DNA of 64,000 nt from Pyrenophora tritici-repentis (Eukaryota; Ascomycota; Dothideomycetes; Pleosporales; Pleosporaceae). Of the stretch, positions 29,779 through 40,082 are shown piece after piece (position 1 is the first letter of the stretch; each line of letters starts with the position of its first letter). The stretch lies in contig NC_089398.1 of assembly GCF_003171515.1 (NCBI RefSeq), forward strand, positions 62,001-126,000, read 5' to 3'. Both the position numbers and the translations under genes were made by a program. The notes under the pieces were generated by a model. The model saw only the letters and a list, made by a program, of their open reading frames with translations. It had not been told where the DNA came from and ran no database searches.

Positions 29779-32700
29779 CAGACTCCGCAACAATCAATCC
29801 AGATTGGTCAGATTGATTGATTTGATTGGTCATTTGGAGTTTTTACCAACTCAATCAACTCAATCTAAGCTTTTCAAAATAGCTAATCAAATCAACTTGC
29901 GAAGGTCAGATTGATTGATTTGATTAGTTAGATTGATTTATTATTAACGAGTTGTAAGGCGAGTAGTGTCGTATTAAGAGAAGGTTTTTGGTGTTGAAGA
30001 TAGTTATCTTGGACCCCTATCTCGCTTAGCTTGTGATCCCTGTCGGCCGGGCAAGCCAGTCTCTATGCATTCACTTCTCACCAGCTAGCTCTCCTCTTAT
30101 AGGACTAGCTCCTTCTGCTTAGGGGCTAGCCTCTTCTAGGCTTCACCCCGCACCTATATAGCTAGTCCTTCGCTGTTCTTAATACAACAACGATTTCGCT
30201 CACTCAGTTCCCTAATAATCCCTTACACACAACACTAGTTGCCTAGCTACCTATACAGACATTTTTCTTTAGTGTTTAGTATCGCCCACGATGGCCAAAC
30301 GCTCTCGAGTTCCCACCAATACTGCTGCCGCCGCCGCCGCCGCCAAACGGGCGCGCCTATCAAGGCCCTCTGTCCTATCTCAGCGATCGCTGTCGCCTCA
30401 GGAAACCCTTGGCGCCGCCGTAAGCCAGGCCACAACGTTTGAGTCGCAATTTTTCGAGTCGCAAACAGAGGAGGAGGGTGCGGCTGAGGGCAGCCAGGCT
30501 GGTACAGCAGCAACAACAGAGGCTAGTGTTGATACAGAGCCTGATAATGGCGATAACTTTGACGGCATTAACTGGGATCGCCTCCCTCGGTTCATGAAGC
30601 CTCTTACAACTGGGCGGCGCGTCAAGAGTTGGATCTTTCAACATGGATATCGCGTTGTTGAGCTCTACGATCAGAATCGAGTGTGGTTTGTATGCAAATA
30701 CTGCCACATCCACAAGGTCATTGACACTGGCGGCAGTGGAGTTTTTGACGTATCAAAGGCCACCTCCTCAGCTGCAGCTCATCTTGGCCTTCAGAAACGA
30801 GGCCATGGCTTTACAAAAGACGGCCTGAAGCCTCGAAGAACAGGGCAGCAACTCTCTCTACGACAGACGCTGGAGACTGGTGTTGCAGTCTCTCAAGAGG
30901 CTGCCAACGCGATGGGCAACTTCAACATCCAGCAGTTTCGTGAAGTTGCAGTGTTCTGCCTTCTTGATAACAACTTGCCAATGGAGCTACTTGCAAGGCC
31001 GTCCTTTCGCGAGATGATTAGCCTTGCAAACCCAGAGGCAGAGGCAGCTTTGTGGGTAAGTCCTCGCAGTGTAGCTACCTACGCAATGCGCCTCTTCCAA
31101 TATATGCAGCCACAGATTGTCTGCGCTCTGTCAGAAGCTGCAAGCAAGATCCACATAAGCTTTGATGGTTGGACGACAAAGGGTGGCAAGCGTGGATTCT
31201 TTGGAGTCGTTGCACACTTTGCTAACGCCTCTGGAGTGATACAAGATCTCCCCATCGCCCTCCCACATCTCGCAGGCTCTCATACTGGTGATGCTATCGC
31301 TGATACAATTAAAAAGACGCTCCAAGAATACAGTATTGGGAGTGATAAACTCGGCTACTTCGTCCTCGACAATGCTGCAAACAACGATACTGCAGTCTCC
31401 TCGCTCGCCCACGCGTACGACTTCAACGCTGCTCACCGACGCCTCCGCTGCGGCCCTCACACGCTTAACCTTATTGGCCAGGCAATTATCTTTGGCAGCA
31501 ATCAAGAGGCGTACAACAACAACAACGACGAGCAGCTCCAAACAGAGGAGGTGTACATGCAGGAGTGGCGTCAAGAAGGGCCCTTAGGTGTACTTATCGA
31601 CGTTATCAACCATATAAAAACGCCTCAACAACACGAAATTTTCCGAAGCTTCCAAACCGCCGCCAACGCCGAGTTGCCAGCTAGAGAGCGCCTCCACGTA
31701 CTTGAGCCTGTGAAGCCTGTTGTTACACGCTGGAACTCTTACTACGCTGCCTTCAAACGCGCAACTCAACTCCAGGCAGCATACAACTCTTACGCTGAGC
31801 ACTACATTAACGCACTCTCCCTTGAAGATCGCCGCGCTTGTCAACGTGGCAATAAACTCCCTGAAGCACCTAGTTGGATGAGATCAACAGGACTTACAGC
31901 TGCTGATTGGGCGGTGATAACAGAGTATCAGGACTGCCTAGAGCCGCTTAAGCTTGCTACGGAGAAGCTTGAGGGTCGCGGAAAGGCAGGCAAATACGGC
32001 GCTATATATGAGACTATTCCTGTATTTGAATACGTACTTGGCGCGCTCGAAGCCCGTACGCGCTCGTACGAGCAAGTTGACTTCAACCCACCTGATGCGC
32101 CTGAAGATCACCTCTTTGTTAACCTCCGCGCCGCCTGGAGTAAGGCCAACGATTACTACAACAAGCTCGATCGATCGCCAGCATACTACGCTGCTACCTG
32201 CCTCCATCCATACTACAAATACTACTGCGAGAACAGCTGGGTGGATAAGCCAGAATGGCTAACATCAGCCAACGCTGGCTTCCTGCAGCTCTGGCAGTCG
32301 TATAAGCCTCAACGTACACGTCCTCTATCTCAAACAACTGCAAAACCAAGGCATAGAGGAATAGATGATGTGATTGGCGCCCTCGTACGGCGCAACAAGG
32401 CTCAGGTAGAGGCTGCCCACGACGATGAGTACGAGCGCTGGAGAACTCAAGAGCCAGAGTGGACAAGCGAACAGTATCTTAGCGATGGCCACCCAGTCAA
32501 GTACTGGATTCAATTACGCTCAAAATACCCGTGTTTGAGCCAGTTTGCGATTGATATACTCACGATACCAGCATCTAGTTGCGACTGCGAGAGGCTCTTT
32601 AGCGAGCTTGGCGATTTACTTGAGCCGCGCCGGCGAGCTCTTGGCAGCGAGTTACTTGCTGCCCTTCAGCTTGTACGTTCGTGGAGACGAGCTGGCTTTG

Positions 32701-32973
32701 ACGGCTTGTACAACAACGGTGATGATGAAGATAAGTGGAGTGACGTCAAAGATGAGGAGATTGTACAACAGTACGATATAGAAGGCTGGAGTACAACACC
32801 ATAACCCCCTGTATACTACTTCTTAGCATCAATCAGCCAATCAACCAATCAATCGCAATCAATCTGCTCAAAAACCCTAACAATCAATCCGCAATCAATC
32901 AGCAGCGTCGCCGCAAGCTAATCAAACCAATCGACAACCTTAAGATTGATTGATTTGATTGTTGCGGAGTCTG
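29779..32973 (+). mobile_element. hAT B, 3.2-kb transposon, likely partner of the 162-bp MITE
   Basis: The inverted ends are CAGACTCCGCAACAATCAAT, identical to one end of the 162-bp MITE (TAGACTCCGCAACAATCAAT) except for the first base. The subterminal zones carry TTGATTGATT-type repeats. The flanks CTTGAAGC and ATGATATC do not match, so the TSD has been lost. It carries one intact transposase gene. Confidence 0.9.
30291..32804 (+). CDS. hAT B transposase, 837 aa
   Basis: A single frame from the ATG at 30291. The N-terminus is basic and alanine-rich, followed by DNFDGINWDRLPRFMKPL, a BED-like finger (FVCKYCHIHKVI, then AAHLG..KRGH, about 124-175), the catalytic segments HISFDGWTTKGGKRGFFG (about 287) and GYFVLDNAANNDTA (about 357), the RW motif VVTRWNSYYAAF (about 477) and a C-terminal hATC domain (SQFAIDILTIPASSCDCER, about 744). 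There are no stops or shifts. It is closely related to the A and C transposases at protein level, while A needs an intron to reach the same layout. Because its termini match the 162-bp MITE, this enzyme, or a sister copy, is the best candidate for having moved those MITEs. Confidence 0.92.
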   Translation: MAKRSRVPTNTAAAAAAAKRARLSRPSVLSQRSLSPQETLGAAVSQATTFESQFFESQTEEEGAAEGSQAGTAATTEASVDTEPDNGDNFDGINWDRLPRFMKPLTTGRRVKSWIFQHGYRVVELYDQNRVWFVCKYCHIHKVIDTGGSGVFDVSKATSSAAAHLGLQKRGHGFTKDGLKPRRTGQQLSLRQTLETGVAVSQEAANAMGNFNIQQFREVAVFCLLDNNLPMELLARPSFREMISLANPEAEAALWVSPRSVATYAMRLFQYMQPQIVCALSEAASKIHISFDGWTTKGGKRGFFGVVAHFANASGVIQDLPIALPHLAGSHTGDAIADTIKKTLQEYSIGSDKLGYFVLDNAANNDTAVSSLAHAYDFNAAHRRLRCGPHTLNLIGQAIIFGSNQEAYNNNNDEQLQTEEVYMQEWRQEGPLGVLIDVINHIKTPQQHEIFRSFQTAANAELPARERLHVLEPVKPVVTRWNSYYAAFKRATQLQAAYNSYAEHYINALSLEDRRACQRGNKLPEAPSWMRSTGLTAADWAVITEYQDCLEPLKLATEKLEGRGKAGKYGAIYETIPVFEYVLGALEARTRSYEQVDFNPPDAPEDHLFVNLRAAWSKANDYYNKLDRSPAYYAATCLHPYYKYYCENSWVDKPEWLTSANAGFLQLWQSYKPQRTRPLSQTTAKPRHRGIDDVIGALVRRNKAQVEAAHDDEYERWRTQEPEWTSEQYLSDGHPVKYWIQLRSKYPCLSQFAIDILTIPASSCDCERLFSELGDLLEPRRRALGSELLAALQLVRSWRRAGFDGLYNNGDDEDKWSDVKDEEIVQQYDIEGWSTTP

Positions 32974-34081
32974 ATGATATCTCTGTTAAGAAGCCGCTAC
33001 AGCAATGGGCTATTGAATCGGGGTGTTGCGAGAGGGGAGTTCTTATTCAGTACAGAAGGATAGCACAAGTATTAGCAGAACTGCACACAATATGCACGTA
33101 TGTGGAGATGTTGAGGCAGTCTAAATGCCTGCAGCATTGAACAAACAAGGTATACCTTGACGCGACAAGCGGTAAACAGGGATTTCAAGCCGTCAGGGTC
33201 AATAAATTGCTACTGATTACTTGTTCGGCGACTGTAGTACAGGCCACTTGAAGCAGGTCGACGAACTTAGGGTAACCCCCCTGCTCGAAAGTGCTTTGTG
33301 CTGACGGCATGCGCGTTGGTCCCACGGGAGAGGCCTGCATACGCGAATTCTTCGGATTTGGACGAAGCCATCGAGCCCGTATGCTGAGCCAGCTTAGAGT
33401 CGGATGCTTCAATGCCAAACAATTCTAGACCTCCCATGTTGATTCGCACTGGGGTATCGGCGAGTAGTGTTATAGGATGCCAAGCAGTGATATTCTTTTC
33501 CAGTGACTAGCTACTAAGATTCGCATCGAGCTACATGAAACAGGTGCTCTTTGGCGGATTATAGTGTTGTCTCTATCGATGGTTTCTAGCTACCAAACCC
33601 CTAGTCTCTTCATTGGAGCCGAACACAACTCACCACTCGAGGAGCATCACATCGCGAGATTATTTCTCTTGTAAGTAATTGCTGACTATATAAGGCAGAC
33701 TAATATATGCATGATAAATCTGGAGAGCTACGGTTTGAGTGATCATCTCTGGTATTCGACCACTCTAATACTACCCAAAAGCCATTCCCGGATGATGTCC
33801 TTCAGCAATCCCTCACCCTAGAGTGGGGAGAGGCTGTGTGGAAATTTACAGGGTAAGTTATGTTGCCTTGGACGGTGCAACTCTTCATAAGAGGCCAAAT
33901 CGGACGACCGGACAGTAGAGAATACAACGCGATGTCTATACGAGCTCGTTGACCTTTTGCAGTTTCTGAAGCCTTCAGCTCTTGACATACAGCACCATGT
34001 TTTGTAGTACCATGTCCTTATCTCAGAGAATTTCTTCTGAATTGTAAGACCGCTGGATTACTGAAACTTGAGATGATTTCT
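32974..34081. other. Intergenic with a possible gene remnant (33185-33434, minus)
   Basis: From an ATG at about 33434 (MGGLELFGIEASDSK) a minus-strand frame runs to a G6 run near 33285. A one-base shift there connects to YPKFVDLLQVACTTVAEQV and a stop near 33185, giving about 84 codons in total. This looks like a small broken gene of unknown function. The rest of the stretch shows nothing recognisable. Confidence 0.3.
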
Positions 34082-34531
34082 TCAAAGACTACTTACACCA
34101 GTCATTATACTAGCTAGTTCCAACAAAGCGACTGAATCTCCTTTTTGCTTAAGCATACCCAATATCTTGAGATCCCGAGTCAAGAGCGGAGACTTTGGCC
34201 AAAACCCGGATAACCGATCGATCGTGCGGACGCGAAGTGCATTCAGACTCGTCTCTGTGAGCTCCGTCTGAGCGGATAACAACGGGTAGATCGCAGAGAA
34301 ATGAACAGCGTGAAGGATAAGCACATTCTCAAATTCTCTGGGCAGAGTTAGTCTAAGAGGCAGCACGTAAGCGGAGGAGTAACTTACGCATGGAGTGTCT
34401 TCACAGGATTACTTAACACTATTGGAATTTTGTTGGTGCTTCGATATTCCTCGTACGCACCGTCAGAAACCGCACCTATACGGTCAAAGGCGATGATACT
34501 TGAGAGAGCACCATGTATCCAACTCTCGACG

Positions 34532-34678
34532 TGTTGGAGTGGGTGAACCGTACGCATAGGGAAGAAGTTGAGGATTGACTGAGGTTGTATTGTACAAGCT
34601 ATGGAAAGTTTATGTAGGTGAGTGACCATAAACAGCGCTAGTCTCAGATAGGCATCATCCCATCACCAAACCGTGACA
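34532..34678 (-). repeat. 3' LTR of the 1.73-kb element
   Basis: 147 bp, identical by eye to 36112-36258. It is preceded inside by the polypurine tract at about 34679-34690. Confidence 0.9.
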
Positions 34679-34699
34679 CACCCCCCAGTTGTCACCAAG

Positions 34700-35788
34700 T
34701 CAGTGAGTTGGTGATAACTGACCTGTATCCAGCAGATGAACCACGAATGATGTACCACCACTAGGTGGTTGGCCGTCATCTACCTGAATCTTGTCTCTAT
34801 ACTGTTGACGTGAAGCCCATTCATTTAGGGCGTCCTTTATTTGCTTCGAAATCTTAGGATCCTTTTGAGCTTGTTCAACCTTGCGGACTCCAATAGGTGC
34901 TGGTGTCCAGTCTTTTGGTCGACCTGGGTGAAGTGGATTGAGTATCCAGCAGTCGGGTAAAGCGTGTGACAACCCACAAACACAAGGTAGGTTTGCAATC
35001 CCAAGCTTAGCAGCTGAGGTAGATAGCACACTTGACTCAGTGGCAGTGGTCTGGGCAGCTCGGCGGATGTACTTCGTCATCTTTTCGACGTAGGCGGGCA
35101 AGCTGAGTAGATTTGTACCGTTTATCTCGTGTTCGTATATCTGATCGAGGCAGGTAGTAGCGTAGTTTGGATAGTGAGCTTGGCAGGCAATCAAGAAATC
35201 CTCCTGAGGCCTGTAGCTAGTTGTCTCTGGTAGGTTGATCGATTGGCATTGAGAAGTGATGTGTATCCAGTCAGCCATCCATTCATCGAGTTTCTTTAGG
35301 TTGCGTGGAGCGGTCTTCAGATTGGTGTATCTTGCTATTAAGTCGCGACTCCGATCGGCTGTAGAAGGACAGAATTGCTTCTTGAGAGCGACAAGTCGAT
35401 CGTACACAGTAGGGAGATCCTGTATTAGGTAGAGATGACGCGTGGCGATAGACCTAGTGATCTCTGTATTTAGCTGCACCAGAGCTCTCTCTTGTTTCTG
35501 CAGCGTGATCTCGTCGAGTCTCCATTGTTCAACCTCCCATCGGTAGGAATCACGATCCTCAGTGGATAGATCAGAGAGCTTAGAAGCTCTAGCCTTATAG
35601 TCGGTGAGCTGAGGCTTAGGATTGGCAGCCTCTAGGTCAGGCAGGCTCTCCTTTGGTGTATCTGGATTGACGTATTGCCAGATCTTGTGATCCTTCGCGA
35701 AGTCTCTGCAGAGAAAGATCCAGTTGAACCAGTCATCTGGTGTATTAAGGATAACAGTAACTCGAGTTACTGCTGATCCTGTAGCCAT
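34700..35788 (-). CDS. Gag-like protein of a Copia-type element, 362 aa
   Basis: The ATG is at 35788. It shows the Copia Gag (UBN2-type) pattern: an N-terminal DDWFNWIFLCRDFAKDHKIW, a long helical middle (LIARYTNLKTAPRNLKKLDE, DWIHITSQCQSINLPE) and a cysteine/histidine site (CVCGLSHALPDCW, about residues 272-284) that may be a degenerate knuckle. The last residues before the stop read HLLDTGQ, which looks like the first catalytic motif of the protease. The internal deletion therefore begins just inside protease. The intact frame suggests Gag is still under selection or the copy is very young. It probably relies on pol from a full-length relative. Confidence 0.8.
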   Translation of the reverse strand: MATGSAVTRVTVILNTPDDWFNWIFLCRDFAKDHKIWQYVNPDTPKESLPDLEAANPKPQLTDYKARASKLSDLSTEDRDSYRWEVEQWRLDEITLQKQERALVQLNTEITRSIATRHLYLIQDLPTVYDRLVALKKQFCPSTADRSRDLIARYTNLKTAPRNLKKLDEWMADWIHITSQCQSINLPETTSYRPQEDFLIACQAHYPNYATTCLDQIYEHEINGTNLLSLPAYVEKMTKYIRRAAQTTATESSVLSTSAAKLGIANLPCVCGLSHALPDCWILNPLHPGRPKDWTPAPIGVRKVEQAQKDPKISKQIKDALNEWASRQQYRDKIQVDDGQPPSGGTSFVVHLLDTGQLSPTH

Positions 35789-35820
35789 TGTGTGCGTAGA
35801 ACAGACGTAGCAATCGTGCG

Positions 35821-36075
35821 TTATAGTGGACGCGGGGTAATCGAGCGCTGTGGTGGACGCGGGGTAATCGTGCGGCTATGAGGGGCCTAGTAATCGTGCG
35901 CTATGAGGGACGCGGTAATCGTGCGGCTATGAGGGCCTAGTAATCGTGCGCTATGAGGGACGCGGTAATCGTGCGGCTATGAGGGGCCTAGTAATCGTGC
36001 GCTATGAGGGACGCGGTAATCGTGCGGCTATGAGGGGCCTAGTAATCGTGCGCTATGAGGGACGCGGTAATCGGG
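35821..36075. repeat. Minisatellite in the leader of the 1.73-kb element
   Basis: Repeats of about 51 bp alternate the half-units GGACGCGGTAATCGTGCGGC and TATGAGGGGCCTAGTAATCG, then TGCGCTATGAG; four to five units lie between the 5' LTR and gag. The units are nearly identical, and one lacks a single G. Confidence 0.9.
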
Positions 36076-36111
36076 AAATGAGTACAATCAGGATGCAGCC
36101 GGGCTCATAAC

Positions 36112-36258
36112 TGTTGGAGTGGGTGAACCGTACGCATAGGGAAGAAGTTGAGGATTGACTGAGGTTGTATTGTACAAGCTATGGAAAGTTTATGTAGGTG
36201 AGTGACCATAAACAGCGCTAGTCTCAGATAGGCATCATCCCATCACCAAACCGTGACA
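36112..36258 (-). repeat. 5' LTR of the 1.73-kb element
   Basis: 147 bp, identical by eye to 34532-34678. The half-tRNA-Met primer site is directly adjacent at 36101-36111. Confidence 0.9.
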
Positions 36259-37741
36259 CGACGACTCCGATAAGCCCTCGCTGACCTGCAGATAGCTTGT
36301 TCAATGTCACAGCGAAACGCTCGCACTTTCGTATAATTTCCAGGTACGGCCGCAACAGCTTGGCTATGCCGTCATAAAACTCTGCTTGCAACGAAGCCAT
36401 GAGAGGGTCGATTGACGGGGGCTTTCTGTCTTCCCAGGCTAAGCTTGAGTGAAGCCCTGATCTCCAGATTTTCAAATATCCAAGTTGACTGTTCGCGACG
36501 TTCGTAAGGTACATCAGGTCTTCTTCATCCATTGTCGTATTTTCAGCAAAACCCGTGGGCGTAAGCTTTTGCACCACCTCTAGTAGTGTCTGGAGCAATG
36601 CCCTATTTGCGCAAAACATCTCAGGACCTTCTTCCGGGCTCTCTACTGGTAATATATTGCTCCCGGAGATGGGAATAAGGTCTGACGAGACGATGTTGAG
36701 AAGAGCGTCGATACCACTACAAAGATTGTCAGATAAACAAACAGGTTTACTTATAGCAACTCACCGTTCCAGCTCTCGACATATCCAGGATCCCCTCTTT
36801 GTTTCCTCTGAGATGGGGTTGTTCTGACTTCGAACGGTCGAGACATCGTTAGGAACGCTTCTGCTACGTACGGTTAGCCTAAAATACTACAGAATGATGG
36901 ATTGTCTTACTAGTAGCCATGCTGCTTGTATAAGCCGTAAGCACAACTAATATGCAACCAACTCTCTTGAAGGTTTCCGATTTGGTTGGTGTATAGTGCA
37001 GCCAAAGTCATGGCTTGTGCAAGGGAGGTACTGTATTTCTCACGCTTGTGCGCGAGAATATCTTGGGCACGAAAGTAATATGCCATGCCTGGAATGATGC
37101 TAGAAGGCTTTGGACTGTCGCTGAATGATTTGCAACTGCCAAGTGCGAAAAAGAGGAGGACTATGGCATTATGCAGAGAAGGTATAATCGAATCTCTGCG
37201 TGCCGTTGCGGTATCGCTGTACTCTTTGATGAATGTTTCGCACATCTCCCGAGGTTTATCGAAGATCGGGTGTAGGACATGCACATTTCCCATGTATGAA
37301 TCGGATAGCTCGCACAGTTTTTGAGACGAGAAGAATTCTGGACAATTATCTTGGCTGATTGCAAGCGACTTGCAATGCAACGGGCCAGTGGAACGAGGTT
37401 CGTTGGGAGGGTTCAGCAGTGCAGTGAGAGCGCGCACTTCTTTAAGAGTGGTTTCTGTGGTCTTGGATATAAGCCTCAAGCTTTCATCATTTCTAAAAGC
37501 GTTAATGACAACCCATGAGTTCGCTGATCGCTACGTACGTTTTGGTTTTGATCTTCACATACACGCAGCTTTGGCCAGTCTCCTTACATGCCTGGCATGG
37601 ATCTAGTCCGTTGCATCTCTGCTTGCGATCCCGACATTGCTTACAAGCCTGCAGAACTCGAGGTGTCCGTGGTTTGTTTGCTTCCTCGTCGGATGGACGT
37701 AGGCGGTCAGGTAGCGCGTTGGGATTAAGTGTAGGGTCCAT

Positions 37742-38361
37742 CTGTCGAAGACCAGGTGGTTACGATAGAGTCAAACGATGAAAGCCCTGAAGTATGACCT
37801 TATGATGAGCGTCAAATCAAGGTCCAGACAGCGATATGTTCAAGTATGAGCAAAGACATAAGATACCAATAGCGCTATCTTAAGAGCAGGTTGTGGCATA
37901 GAGCGGGGCTTCGTCGGGGTGACCAAGATGATTGAAATTCGGGATTAGCGAAGGCAGTATTGATCAAGGCATATGGTTTAGTGGGCACGAAGAGATTACT
38001 GCATCACTAGCCAAGCCATTCACTAAAGCCCGCAGTTGGCGTGCAGTTACACAACCAGGGGTAACCCTCCTTATGCAGCAACCTTGTACAACAATCACAT
38101 AATGATAACCACCTGACAAATGCAATCGCGGCTGAATTTGAGTTTATTACCACTACTAGCAAGGCTGTGTCATTGCTACTAGGTGCTGAGAGCTTATGGT
38201 CACGATGCGTTCTTAAAGAAAGAAGCTACTCGGTACATTAGAATTCGAGCCATTAGCTCTGGCATGATCATACACCAGGAGAACTTGTGCTACAGAGGAA
38301 CATGCGACCATGTCTGTTCATAGGTCGTCACATTTTCATCTCTTTTCCTCAGATGCTGAAA
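37742..38361. other. Intergenic upstream of the Zn2Cys6 gene
   Basis: No gene is supported. It should contain the promoter of the minus-strand Zn2Cys6 gene and the 3' flank of the membrane-protein gene, although no clear element was recognised. Confidence 0.4.
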
Positions 38362-38651
38362 TTAGAACCTCTTCATCCCAAAAACTACAAGCCCAGTGGT
38401 AAAGAAACAAAGAAAAAGGTACAATAGCCATCTTCCGTCAGGATATGAAAAAAATCCCCAAACCATCAACATTGTACTGATGAACAAAGCAAATCGACAG
38501 GTGTTGTTGTTTGGGTTGTGGAAGTAGCAGAAAACCATAGTGCTGAAGTAAAGACTTGATATCGCGGCGATCGAATCATGGTCTATCACAGACGCTTGTC
38601 AGAAACATACTTGACATCTCAAGAGAGCTTACCTATCATGGATATCTTCAT
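38362..38651 (-). CDS. Small membrane protein or C-terminal membrane fragment, two exons
   Basis: Exon 1 is 38633-38651 (ATGAAGATATCCATGATAG). The intron is 38583-38632 (50 bp, GTAAGC..GATAG) and exon 2 is 38362-38582, giving 79 aa. At least two hydrophobic segments are visible (CRFALFISTMLMVWGFF and WLLYLFLCFFTTGLVVFG), with a short basic end (MKRF). The paired C-terminal helices recall the tail of CorA-like fungal transporters, but no signature loop is present, so the family stays open. It could be a truncated gene. A 50-bp intron in exact phase supports real splicing. Confidence 0.45.
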
Positions 38652-39349
38652 ATCGGTGACTACCGTGAGGTGTATGGTTTAAGCGCAGGTGTGGTTAGAG
38701 GTTAAGAGAGAGGAAGGAGTTGGCGGAGACTCAGAAAGTGTCGAAACCTGTGATAGGAGATAGGTGGTGAAGATGGTTTGGCAGACATCAAGACATGCCA
38801 TTCCTAACAGCGCTTTATAGTCTTGTTCCGCCAATACCTACCTAGGAAGGAGCTGAAGTCCCGTACCCGATCACCCGTACGAAAACCCAACAATGCAGTG
38901 ATCGGCTACCTAGAATGAGCTCTTTCGAACAATGGACCAGCGTCTAAACAGGGATTGTGCAGAGAGATCAGTTCGTCCCCGAAAGACACCTTGCGGCACG
39001 ACTACCCGCATTTGTGCGCATTTGAACCTTGCAAAGCTCACGGATTCCTGCATATACATGCATTAATCGCTCTTTATGGAGGGATCGATGGGGGTTGTCG
39101 GTGTAAAAGTATGGACAATATCACCGTGCATACAAATAACATGGATATAACGCCTGCGTTAGAGAGCGGCACAATGGTAGAATATTATTAATAGCAATAG
39201 AAAAACTGCCGCTTTGTCCCATGCAAAAGAAATATTTCTATCTTGCTCCAGCAATCGCATCATGCGGGAAACATTTAGATTTCGCGGGCAGCAAACGTAT
39301 CTCCAGGTAGCAGACAGATAAACAACTGTACTAACTTTATTTACAAACA
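38652..39349. other. Intergenic, no gene seen
   Basis: No supported gene. Frames such as 38955-39191 have no coding features. Confidence 0.4.
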
Positions 39350-40082
39350 CTATGATGAGAACCCGTTTAGAAACTCCTCTAGTGCAACTGAAGCATTGTT
39401 TAGTTTGTGAAATTCTGCCAGCCTGTACAATTGCGGCCATTGCTTGGTCATCCCCTGCTCCTCCAATTGGACAAATGCGTCAACATACCCGTCAGCCTTG
39501 CAGCTAAGGATGCTGAGCACTCTCAGTTTCTCCGTAACATTTGCATCTGAAGTAGTGGGCGTTGCTGCGTCTTGCTTTGGATTTGCGGGGTTTCTTGATC
39601 CCTCATCTTGCCTCGTAGCCGTATAGCCGCATCTTCCTTTGTGGTCTTTCTCGACGTGCCAGTCGATCAGGGCTGGAGCAGTGCGGGCCTCTTTACAGCC
39701 TTTATGGTAGCAATAATACGTCGGGCTCGAGCCTATATAATGTCAACTCCTTCATACAAGCACAGCGGACAAGTAAAGCTACGTACAAGATACATCAGAT
39801 GTGCTGCTGTCGATGACAGATTCTTTTGTACTCCCGACTGTGGACCCAGAGGCGCCACAATATCCAAGGCTGGATTGGTCCGACAGATTAGGTCTGGTCT
39901 CAAGTGTATCTTGACTGGATTTCTTCCAACCGATGCATTCCCAAAACCATCCAAAGCAACCGTTCTCGTCTCCTGTTTCTTGTGTCCACGATGCAATACC
40001 CTGTGTCTATATTGGTGTTAGATCGATGCGTAACAGAGGTGGCGCCACATACTATCGCCTTGCAGGTGGGAGATAGAGCCAT
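39350..40082 (-). CDS. C2H2-like zinc-finger protein, three exons, 210 aa
   Basis: The ATG is at 40082. Exon 1 is 40053-40082 (ten codons, MALSPTCKAI), exon 2 is 39787-40006 and exon 3 is 39350-39732. Introns are 46 bp (GTATGT..ATATAG) and 54 bp (GTACGT..TATAG). The exons sum to 633 nt with all phases consistent. Exon 3 starts inside a zinc-binding region with C and H residues spaced as YYCYHKGCKEA, then LIDWHVEKDHKGRC (C-x4-C..H-x4-H), a non-canonical C2H2 finger. The tail is helical and acidic. The first exon is Cys-containing, and exon 2 has scattered Cys and Trp. The function is probably nucleic-acid binding; no partner is known. Because the reading frame changes at each intron, uninterrupted frames in this stretch are misleading. 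Confidence 0.62.

Larger units (their letters stand above)
34532..36258 (-). mobile_element. 1.73-kb non-autonomous Copia-type LTR element
   Basis: It has 147-bp LTRs (34532-34678 and 36112-36258; minus-strand ends TGTCACGG and CCAACA), a 5-bp TSD CGACG (34527-34531 and 36259-36263) and a purine tract ACTGGGGGG next to the 3' LTR. The primer site beside the 5' LTR reads GGGCTCATAAC on the + strand (36101-36111), which matches the anticodon arm of initiator tRNA-Met, so priming is by a half-tRNA as in Copia/Ty1-copia elements. It encodes only Gag; protease to RNase H are deleted. Confidence 0.93.
34082..37741 (-). pseudogene. Zn2Cys6 fungal transcription factor interrupted by an LTR element
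   Basis: The ATG is at 37741. Exons are 37539-37741, 36911-37480, 36765-36857, 34388-36716 (containing the LTR element 34532-36258) and 34082-34337. Introns are 58, 53, 48 and 50 bp with GTANGT/GTGAGT donors. Removing the element and one CGACG copy gives 1719 nt (572 aa) with every phase in register. Residues 33-59 form a Zn2Cys6 cluster, C-x2-C-x6-C-x5-C-x2-C-x6-C (CKQCRDRKQRC, then CQACKETGQSC). The middle is a fungal-specific transcription factor domain (HPIFDKPREMCETFI, then ALYTNQIGNLQESWLHISCA). In its present state translation runs from the exon into the LTR and stops soon after, so the C-terminal third is lost. The exact 3' end is the first in-frame stop and could be later if one more intron exists. 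Confidence 0.82.

Noticed and set aside
35821..36075. Regular repeats with unique-looking halves, reminiscent of a CRISPR array
   Set aside because: Both halves repeat, units are contiguous, it lies in a eukaryotic LTR element leader, and no cas genes exist. It is a minisatellite.
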